Shown: piece after piece, positions 15,122 to 20,836 of the stretch | Layout: the number at the start of each line of letters is the position of its first letter | Position numbering within the stretch: position 1 is the first letter of the stretch | Position numbers and translations under genes: made by a program | Notes under the pieces: generated by a model | The model's input: the letters and a program-made list of their open reading frames with translations, nothing else | The model's database searches: none | Told to the model about the DNA's origin: nothing | Assembly: GCA_964562985.1 (NCBI GenBank) | Contig: CAZLWE010000046.1 | Span: forward strand, 1 to 26,803 | Reading direction: 5' to 3' | DNA length: 26,803 nucleotides | Source: SHLQ01 sp964562985 | Lineage (GTDB): Bacteria > Actinomycetota > Acidimicrobiia > Acidimicrobiales > SHLQ01

Positions 15122-16629
15122 GCGCCTTCCGTTTACCAGGCTTAGCCATTGTGATCGGGCTTCTCGTGGGCGCAGTCGTCCTGGATCAGCAGCGGAGCGC
15201 CCCCGAGACCATCACCCAGGAGATTCGGCTACCCGCAGCGTCCGTACGAGGCGCCGACGCCCTTTCGTCCACCTGGTTCTGCGCGGCCGCGACGTCCGAG
15301 CAGGGGTTGGCTGACTCGGAGGTCCTGTTGTCGAACACGCTTCCTAATGCACGGACAGCGACGATCTCGGTATTCGAAGGATCCAGCCTGCCTGCCAATG
15401 ACGCGGCCGTAGACGAGATGACCCTCGCACTCGAGCCACTCACAACGACGAGCTTGCGCCTCGCTGACCTGCGCGATGCGGAGGTTGTCTCCGTCGCCGT
15501 CGAGGTCGATGGCGGGGGAGTGCTCGTCGACAAGATTTCCACGGGTCCTACGGGCGTAGCCCGAACGGCCTGCGCAGATGATGGCTCGACCGAATGGGCG
15601 CTCACCTCGGGTTCGACGGTCCCGGGTTCACGGCTACAGCTCGTGGTATTCAACCCATTTCCTGATTTCGCCACGGTCGATATCGAGTTCATTAGCAGCG
15701 TGGGGGCGCGAACTCCCGAGGGTCTGATCGGTCTACCGATTCCGGCGCGTTCGTCTCGCGTGATCGAGGTCGGAGACTTCGTGGCGTCGTCGGAGAACAT
15801 CACGAGCTTCGTGCGGGTTCGGTCCGGTCGAGTGGTCTCCGAGACCATTCAGTCCTTCGATGGGACCGGAGCTCCGGAGGGGTTGAGTGTGTTTACCGGC
15901 GCACCTGCCCCCGCGGAGACGTGGACCTTCCCAGGGGTTACTCCGGGAGCCGGCCCGGCGCGCGTCGTTGTGGTCAATCCGAGCGAGAGCCGGATTCGAG
16001 CGAATGTGGAGATCTTTCCTGCTGCGGCGGAGCGATTCGTAGAACCCTTTGAGGTCGTATTGCAGCCCGGCCAAGGCGAGGTGATCGACTTGAACGCACC
16101 ACGTCTCGACGGCATCGCGTCGTTCACCGCCGTCGTACGCTCGTTGGGCGGCCCGCTGATTATCGCTGGCTTTGAGCAGCGTCCAGCCGTCGTCGAACCA
16201 AACCCGGTGGCCGAAGCGGTCGAGTTGGAAGTAGATGCTCCATCGACAGGCTTCGCTGCCGCCGCAGGACAACCCGTCTTGTCCACCTCGGTGTTCACGA
16301 CCGTCGATGTTGCCGAGGGCGATGAGCGTTCGGCGATCCACATTTTCAATCCGGCAGATGACACCTTCGCCCGGATCACCGGAACGGTCGTGGTCGACGG
16401 TGCGAGTCGGGAGGTACCAATCGAAGTGGGTCCTCAGCGAACCGCTCGAGTCGTGCTCGCCGAGATTGCTACCGGCCGCTATTCGTTACGCCTGGATTCC
16501 TCCGAACCGATCGTCGCAACCCGTGAGATCACCGGTTTGAGTTCACGGTCGTGGGCGCCGATGCTGCCAGGAGCCGATGGAGTTGTTGTCGATACTGCAG
16601 ACGATTCCACGGTGGGCGAGGACGGCTAG
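15118..16629 (+). CDS. DUF5719 family extracytoplasmic protein
   Basis: A 503-residue protein with an N-terminal membrane helix or uncleaved signal (LPGLAIVIGLLVGAVVL, about residues 6-22) and a long extracytoplasmic part of repeated beta-rich domains. I match it to DUF5719 from the STWFCAAATSEQG segment, the paired cysteines (also RTACADDGSTEWAL), the LVVFNPFPDFATVDIEF unit and its partner VVVNPSESRIRANVEIF. Its position directly after a giant GT2 protein supports this. The function of DUF5719 is unknown to me. Overlap with the upstream glycosyltransferase (ATGA) predicts coupled synthesis, so it may be a periplasmic partner of that enzyme. The TAG stop overlaps the stop of the opposing thioredoxin-like gene. 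Confidence 0.8.
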   Translation: MSAFRLPGLAIVIGLLVGAVVLDQQRSAPETITQEIRLPAASVRGADALSSTWFCAAATSEQGLADSEVLLSNTLPNARTATISVFEGSSLPANDAAVDEMTLALEPLTTTSLRLADLRDAEVVSVAVEVDGGGVLVDKISTGPTGVARTACADDGSTEWALTSGSTVPGSRLQLVVFNPFPDFATVDIEFISSVGARTPEGLIGLPIPARSSRVIEVGDFVASSENITSFVRVRSGRVVSETIQSFDGTGAPEGLSVFTGAPAPAETWTFPGVTPGAGPARVVVVNPSESRIRANVEIFPAAAERFVEPFEVVLQPGQGEVIDLNAPRLDGIASFTAVVRSLGGPLIIAGFEQRPAVVEPNPVAEAVELEVDAPSTGFAAAAGQPVLSTSVFTTVDVAEGDERSAIHIFNPADDTFARITGTVVVDGASREVPIEVGPQRTARVVLAEIATGRYSLRLDSSEPIVATREITGLSSRSWAPMLPGADGVVVDTADDSTVGEDG

Positions 16630-17054
16630 GCGTTCGACTCGTTCGCCTCGCGTACCTCGGCAAGGGTTGCCCACAGCTCAGCCGAAGTCGGAGGTCCAAG
16701 AAACTCGGCGCGATTGACGCCCGATTCGTCGATGACGACCACCGACGGCACGGCCGTGATGTTGTATCGCTCGTGAAGTTCGCCGTCTTCTTGGTAAGAG
16801 ATGTTCTGGATCGCGACTTGATCCGATTCGACGAGTTGTGTCGAGGTCCAGACCTTTGCACATGTCTCGCAGGTGGCCGACGTGAACACCGTTACAAGCC
16901 ATGGCGCGTCCGGGCGAACGAAGTCGTTGCGGTCGAGCTGTTTGGGTAACACATGGCGCGTCGTGCGAACCGGGGGGTCGGGCGTACGGCGCTGCATAAA
17001 CGCGCCGACGCCGAGCGCAAGAAGCGCTACGACGATGACGATGATGATTTCCAT
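16626..17054 (-). CDS. Membrane-anchored thioredoxin-like protein
   Basis: A 142-residue protein with an N-terminal hydrophobic helix (MEIIIVIVVALLALGVGAFM) followed by a basic QRR and a thioredoxin fold. The redox motif is C62-E-T-C65 within VTVFTSATCETCAKVW. The cis-proline loop appears as ITAVPSVVVID, and ESGVNRAEFLGPPTSAELWATL is the usual last strand and helix. Topology cannot be decided by eye: the positive residues after the helix suggest that the C-terminus could stay inside. The CETC dipeptide differs from CGPC of housekeeping thioredoxin, so reductase, oxidase or isomerase activity is open. It lies 20 nt after ftsH and is probably co-transcribed. The stop overlaps the convergent DUF5719 stop. 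Confidence 0.85.
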   Translation of the reverse strand: MEIIIVIVVALLALGVGAFMQRRTPDPPVRTTRHVLPKQLDRNDFVRPDAPWLVTVFTSATCETCAKVWTSTQLVESDQVAIQNISYQEDGELHERYNITAVPSVVVIDESGVNRAEFLGPPTSAELWATLAEVREANESNA

Positions 17055-17074
17055 CTTCGACAGGCCGGAGTTTG

Positions 17075-19093
17075 TTACTCGGCCGTTTCGAGATCAGCCT
17101 GAGGAGGCGGCGGAGGTGGCGTTGCCATGGTGTCCTCTACCGTGTCCTGAGGCGTCGATGGCTCGTCGGCTACGTCGCTGGTATCACCAGCCGCAACGGC
17201 GGTCAGCGATAGCTCCTGAGGAACCTTGATGTCGGCGCCCGAAAGCTGCAGCAAGCGGTATACCTCGTCGCCGTTGATGCTCTCGTGCTCGAGAAGCGCT
17301 CGTGCGATCAGGTCGAGACCGTTGCGGTACTCGACGAGAAGGTCACGGCAACCATCCTCGGCTTCGCGCAGGATGCGACGAATTTCCTCGTCGACCAAAC
17401 GCATGGTGTCAGGGGAGTGCGACTTGGACTGCATCATGTCTTCGCCAAGGAAGACAGGACCGGCATCGGAGAGTGACATTGGGCCAACGGCTTCGGACAT
17501 ACCCCACTCGGTCACCATGCGGCGAGCGATGTTTGTGGCTTGCTGGAGATCGTTGGAAGCTCCTGAGGAGAACTCGTTGAATACGAGCGACTCGGCTACA
17601 CGGCCACCCATGGCCATAACCATGAGCGCTTCGGCTTCGTCTTTGTCCATCGAGTGGCGGTCACCGGTTGGCAGGGTCATGGTGACGCCAAGGGCCATGC
17701 CGGTTGGAATAATCGTGACCTTGTGGACCGGGTCGTGGTTCTCCTGCACGGCGGCGCAGAGAGCGTGACCGGCCTCGTGGTATGCGGTGCGCTCGAGTTC
17801 CTCTTGGGTTTGCACCATCGAGGAGCGCTCGATGCCGAGCATGACGCGATCTCGGGCCTGCTCGAAGTGCTTCATGGCGATCTTGTCTTCGCCGACACGC
17901 ACGGCGAACAGTGCTGCCTCGTTGACGAGGTTTGCAAGATCGGCACCGCTCATGCCAGGGGTACCGCGAGCGACAACGTTGACGTCGACGTCTGCGGTTC
18001 GCTTGCCCTTGAGGTGGACGGCAAGGATGGCTTTGCGGTCTTCGAGTTCGGGAAGCGGCACAACGACTTGGCGATCGAAACGGCCCGGACGAAGTAGTGC
18101 CGGGTCGAGGATGTCGGGACGGTTGGTTGCGGCCATCATGATGATGCCTTCGGAGGCTTCGAAGCCATCCATCTCCGCGAGCATCTGGTTCAATGTCTGC
18201 TCACGCTCGTCGTGGCCACCACCGAGACCGGCGCCGCGCTTACGGCCGATCGAGTCGATCTCATCGATGAAGATGATGGCTCGACCCATCTTGCGAGCGT
18301 TCTCAAACAGGTCGCGCACTCGGCTTGCGCCAACGCCTACGAACATTTCCATGAAGTCCGAGCCCGTGACCGACATGAATGGCACACCAGCTTCGCCAGC
18401 AACCGCACGAGCGATAAGGGTCTTACCGGTTCCTGGAGGGCCAACGAGCAGCATGCCCTTCGGCGTACGGGCGCCAATTTCGGAGAAGCGGTCCGGGTTC
18501 TTCAAGAAGTCGACCACCTCGGTGATCTCTTGCTTGACACCCTCGTAGCCAGCGACATCGTCGAAGGTCGTTCCAGGTCGCTCGGTCGTGTAGGTCTTCG
18601 CTTTGGAGCGTCCGACCGACATAATGCCGCCGACTTGGCCTTGGGCTCGACGCTGCATCCACACAAAGAAGGCGATCAGCAGACCAACCGGCAAAAGGAA
18701 GAAGAGCAGCTGCAAGAGGGCGCTCTCGGTAGGTGTACTAAATCGAACACCTACGTCGGGGTTCTCTTCGGTGGCAGCCGGAACGTTGTTGCTGAGCAGC
18801 TCAAGTTCCTCGTCGGAGGCGGGAACTGGGCCACTGGTTACGAAGACCGTTCCACTGTCGTCTGCACGCTCAAAAAGAATCTCACCGGTGTTGTTGTTTC
18901 GTTCGACTCGCTCGACGCTCGAATCTCGCAGCCATTCGAGGTACTGAGAGAAAGAAACTTCATCCCCAGCAGTGCCCCGGGGGATGAACGCGAGCAGGAA
19001 CAGGATCAGAAGGGCGAACAGCCCCCAGATCGCGTACTTCGACGGTCCCGAGCGTTCTTGGCCGGTTGGAGACGATTTTTGGTCTTGCGCCAT
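17075..19093 (-). CDS. ftsH: ATP-dependent zinc metalloprotease FtsH
   Basis: A membrane-bound hexameric AAA+ protease that extracts and degrades misassembled membrane and regulatory proteins. The 672-residue protein has two N-terminal helices (about 21-38 and 126-145) flanking the extracytoplasmic FtsH_ext domain. The AAA module has Walker A GPPGTGKT (218-225), Walker B IIFIDEID (273-280) and the second region of homology with RPGRFDR (335-341). The peptidase has zinc motif HEAGH (439-443) and a third ligand, D515, in SNDLQQAT. The C-terminal tail is low complexity with a run of six prolines. The ATG at 19093 is preceded by a TAGGGT hexamer only 6 nt away, suggesting a leaderless mRNA. The usual actinobacterial neighbours (tilS, hpt, folE) are not here. 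Confidence 0.97.
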   Translation of the reverse strand: MAQDQKSSPTGQERSGPSKYAIWGLFALLILFLLAFIPRGTAGDEVSFSQYLEWLRDSSVERVERNNNTGEILFERADDSGTVFVTSGPVPASDEELELLSNNVPAATEENPDVGVRFSTPTESALLQLLFFLLPVGLLIAFFVWMQRRAQGQVGGIMSVGRSKAKTYTTERPGTTFDDVAGYEGVKQEITEVVDFLKNPDRFSEIGARTPKGMLLVGPPGTGKTLIARAVAGEAGVPFMSVTGSDFMEMFVGVGASRVRDLFENARKMGRAIIFIDEIDSIGRKRGAGLGGGHDEREQTLNQMLAEMDGFEASEGIIMMAATNRPDILDPALLRPGRFDRQVVVPLPELEDRKAILAVHLKGKRTADVDVNVVARGTPGMSGADLANLVNEAALFAVRVGEDKIAMKHFEQARDRVMLGIERSSMVQTQEELERTAYHEAGHALCAAVQENHDPVHKVTIIPTGMALGVTMTLPTGDRHSMDKDEAEALMVMAMGGRVAESLVFNEFSSGASNDLQQATNIARRMVTEWGMSEAVGPMSLSDAGPVFLGEDMMQSKSHSPDTMRLVDEEIRRILREAEDGCRDLLVEYRNGLDLIARALLEHESINGDEVYRLLQLSGADIKVPQELSLTAVAAGDTSDVADEPSTPQDTVEDTMATPPPPPPQADLETAE

Positions 19094-19099
19094 GCTTTT

Positions 19100-19105
19100 A
19101 CCCTA
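19100..19105 (-). promoter_or_regulatory. Candidate leaderless promoter -10 of ftsH (TAGGGT)
   Basis: On the minus strand TAGGGT is followed by 6 nt and then the ftsH ATG. The hexamer fits TANNNT, and there is no Shine-Dalgarno between it and the start. It therefore also supports 19093 as the start. Confidence 0.5.
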
Positions 19106-19344
19106 GTTGCTTACCGGTCCTCGTCGGAGCCGGGAGACTTCGTGTTAGGAATCAACCCATATTCTCGGGAGTAATTCCAGATTCCGTGGTGAATTGGAAC
19201 TCTTCCGCCCATGTTTAGGTCACATTTGGCTCACTTGATGCTTTCGACCGAGTGATTCCTCGTCGGGGGCGAGCGGTCCCAGGGGGTTGCGGGTTTTCTT
19301 GGCCTTCGCCTTTCGTCGGGCCAGGTCGCGCGTTGCGCATTCTT

Positions 19345-19365
19345 CTGCGCGCGGTCCGCGCGCAG
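19345..19365. promoter_or_regulatory. Perfect 21-nt palindrome, candidate operator
   Basis: CTGCGCGCGG, a central T, then the exact reverse complement CCGCGCGCAG. It ends 15 nt before the TAGCGT -10 element at 19381, so it covers the position expected for the -35 hexamer. A dimeric repressor bound here would block the DUF3499 promoter. A one-base spacer does not allow a normal RNA hairpin with all ten pairs, which favours a DNA-binding site over a terminator. Confidence 0.45.
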
Positions 19366-19380
19366 ATCGGGGCGAGTGGC

Positions 19381-19386
19381 TAGCGT
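19381..19386 (+). promoter_or_regulatory. Candidate leaderless promoter -10 of the DUF3499 gene (TAGCGT)
   Basis: TAGCGT ends 7 nt before the ATG at 19394, the same sequence as the hexamer at 12038. The upstream in-frame GTG at 19376 would lie before the hexamer, so it is rejected. Confidence 0.55.
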
Positions 19387-19393
19387 GTTCGCT

Positions 19394-19621
19394 ATGAAGC
19401 GTCACTGTGCCCGGCCGACTTGCTCGGTTGCTGCTGCTGCCACGATGTCCTACGACTATGAGTCCCAAGTAGTGTGGATCGAAGATCTCCATCACGAGGA
19501 TCATCCGATGACCCACGACCTATGCGCACAACACGCTGACCGCTCGACACCGCCAAGCGGCTGGGAGTTGCGCGACGAGCGCGCTCCACGAGGGATTTAC
19601 GCGCTGCACGTTGCGAGCTAA
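19394..19621 (+). CDS. DUF3499 family small cysteine-rich protein
   Basis: A 75-residue protein that I match to the actinobacterial DUF3499 family. It has C5 and C10 at the start, the ATMSYDYESQVVWIEDL strand pair, and the hallmark THDLCAQHADRSTPPSGWEL with C44 and H47. The four residues C5, C10, C44 and H47 could bind a zinc ion; that is inference. Family function is unknown to me. In other actinobacteria the gene lies near WhiB2/WhmD, F420 genes and a phosphomannomutase, and here the phosphomannomutase gene follows about 5.5 kb later. The start at 19394 is set by the -10-like hexamer 7 nt upstream. The stop codon lies inside a short tandem duplication. Confidence 0.82.
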   Translation: MKRHCARPTCSVAAAATMSYDYESQVVWIEDLHHEDHPMTHDLCAQHADRSTPPSGWELRDERAPRGIYALHVAS

Positions 19622-19639
19622 GAGCCGTTGCGAGCTAAG
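19609..19639 (+). repeat. 14-nt direct repeat, 17-nt period, spanning the DUF3499 stop codon
   Basis: CGTTGCGAGCTAAG occurs at 19609-19622 and again at 19626-19639, separated by AGC. The TAA stop is within the first copy. It looks like a recent slippage or duplication and has no evident function. Confidence 0.85.
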
Positions 19640-19691
19640 CGCGGCTGCCAGCGAGTGCAGGCGACACCTCGATTAGCGCGGGCTAGGGCAC

Positions 19692-20492
19692 ATGAAGCTC
19701 TTTAACGCCGCACGAGAAGGCCAAACCAATACCGCTTGGGGCCTCGCTGAAGCCGGAATCGCCTGGATCACCTCGACCTTTGTCGGTAGCGCGCTGTTCG
19801 TCGCGCTCATCCAGCTTGGCGGGTTCTCCACGTTCACGGCGGGAAGCCCCGGCGGCAACTTTGGACAAGCCGTCGGTCAGGTCGCGAGCGATCAGGAACT
19901 CGTAAACAACGCTCCACCGGTCGCGCTTCAGCTCCTATTGCTGTTCCCTGGTTGGATCTTGCTGTTGGGTACGGCGTGGTTCTTTGCGGGCGTCCTCAAA
20001 CGAGACCGCCCGGGTTGGTCGCTGGAGGCCCAGTGGAGTGATGTGCCTCTCGGCGTTGTCACGGGGTTGGTACTGCAAGTCCCGATACTGTCCATCGTCC
20101 TCATTGTGATGGAACTCATCTTTGGTGAGCTTGAACCCACAGGACGAGCGGGCGCACTCGTAGATGGAGCGTCATCGTCGAACCTCGTGCTCGTGCTCCT
20201 TATCGTCTGTGTCGCAATCGGTGCGCCACTCGTCGAGGAGCTCTTCTATCGAGGGCTCGTGCAACCGGCGCTCATCCGCAAGACGAACGTCCCCGTGGGC
20301 ATCGCCGTCACGAGCCTGATCTTTGGTGCCGTCCACTTCGCCCTGGTGGAGCTGATTCCACTCAGCGTCGTCGGCCTCGCGTTTGGCATTGTGGCGCATA
20401 AGACCGGTCGGCTTGCTCCAGCGATCGTGGCCCACATGGTGTTCAACGGATTCACGCTCGCGGTGCTACTGCTCGGCCTGGCACCGGCCTAA
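19692..20492 (+). CDS. CPBP (CAAX/ABI-type) intramembrane metalloprotease
   Basis: A 266-residue polytopic membrane protein with about six to eight hydrophobic segments and the three CPBP motifs. They are EELFYRG (E182, E183, R187), FGAVH (H215) and HMVFN (H248, N252), which form the glutamate/histidine metal site inside the membrane. Bacterial members include proteases that process membrane or lipid-modified proteins, and many have unknown targets. The N-terminus MKLFNAAREGQTN is cytoplasmic, followed by the first helix around 20-42. The ATG at 19692 has no clear Shine-Dalgarno. A TAGCGC hexamer ends 12 nt before it, longer than the leaderless spacing seen elsewhere. It lies 70 nt after DUF3499 and may belong to the same transcript. 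Substrate unknown. Confidence 0.9.
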   Translation: MKLFNAAREGQTNTAWGLAEAGIAWITSTFVGSALFVALIQLGGFSTFTAGSPGGNFGQAVGQVASDQELVNNAPPVALQLLLLFPGWILLLGTAWFFAGVLKRDRPGWSLEAQWSDVPLGVVTGLVLQVPILSIVLIVMELIFGELEPTGRAGALVDGASSSNLVLVLLIVCVAIGAPLVEELFYRGLVQPALIRKTNVPVGIAVTSLIFGAVHFALVELIPLSVVGLAFGIVAHKTGRLAPAIVAHMVFNGFTLAVLLLGLAPA

Positions 20493-20590
20493 CCGCGCAA
20501 CGACTGAACCGAACGACTCATTTCTGCGATTCGCGGCTCCGAACCACTTAGTCAACGCCCCCGGCTGTCGACGGAACAGAAGTCGACTTC

Positions 20591-20595
20591 GGAGG
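20591..20595 (+). promoter_or_regulatory. Shine-Dalgarno site GGAGG of the zinc-ribbon gene
   Basis: GGAGG ends 6 nt before the GTG at 20602. It is the strongest ribosome binding site in the window and fixes the start of this small gene inside a longer open frame. Confidence 0.75.
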
Positions 20596-20601
20596 AAAGC
20601 C

Positions 20602-20799
20602 GTGAAGCAGCCCAGCATTCAAACCAAGCGCTGTCCAAAGTGCGCTCGAGACATGGTGGCCCTACAGCTCACCATCGATGAGCAGCCACGCACGCTTCGG
20701 TCCTGCTCGCATTGCGATCTTCGCTTCTGGGAGACCCAGGATGGTCACACCACGCTCGACAGCGTTCTCTCGCAACTCACAGAAGCTGAGGGTCGCTGA
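20602..20799 (+). CDS. Small zinc-ribbon protein
   Basis: A 65-residue protein, VKQPSIQTKRCPKCARDMV at the start. It has two Cys-x2-Cys knuckles, C11/C14 (CPKC) and C35/C38 (CSHC), 20 residues apart, the layout of a single zinc ribbon. The sequence ends in a short acidic helix (LDSVLSQLTEAEGR). No catalytic domain is present, so a nucleic-acid- or protein-binding adaptor role is likely, but I cannot name it. The frame is open far upstream, into the CPBP gene. The GTG at 20602 is chosen because GGAGG sits 6 nt before it and the cysteine module begins just after. The gap to the next gene is 37 nt. Confidence 0.7.
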   Translation: MKQPSIQTKRCPKCARDMVALQLTIDEQPRTLRSCSHCDLRFWETQDGHTTLDSVLSQLTEAEGR

Positions 20800-20836
20800 A
20801 CCCCATAATGGGTGCTGAAGATGGGATGATGACATC

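Larger units (their letters stand above)
19094..19393 (+). other. 300-nt divergent intergenic region between ftsH and the DUF3499 gene
   Basis: No plausible gene. Both ends hold a leaderless-type -10 element: TAGGGT for ftsH (minus strand) and TAGCGT for DUF3499. A 21-nt perfect palindrome lies at 19345-19365 and other GCGC-rich short inverted repeats lie around 19326-19352. The middle, roughly 19140-19260, is visibly more AT-rich than the flanks and shows nothing I can name. Confidence 0.6.

Noticed and set aside
18212..19174. Plus-strand 320-residue frame opposite ftsH
   Set aside because: It is the antisense shadow of the highly conserved ftsH reading frame, runs out past its start, and encodes nothing recognisable.
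19094..19393. A tRNA or structured RNA in the ftsH-DUF3499 intergenic region
   Set aside because: I found no cloverleaf, T-arm motif or conserved riboswitch core. The GC-rich inverted repeats are short, and one is a spacer-less DNA palindrome.
20801..20815. CCCATAATGGG near-palindrome before the GT-C-like gene
   Set aside because: Only five pairs around one base. It could also be a CATAAT -10, but the 30-nt leader and lack of -35 make both readings unsupported.
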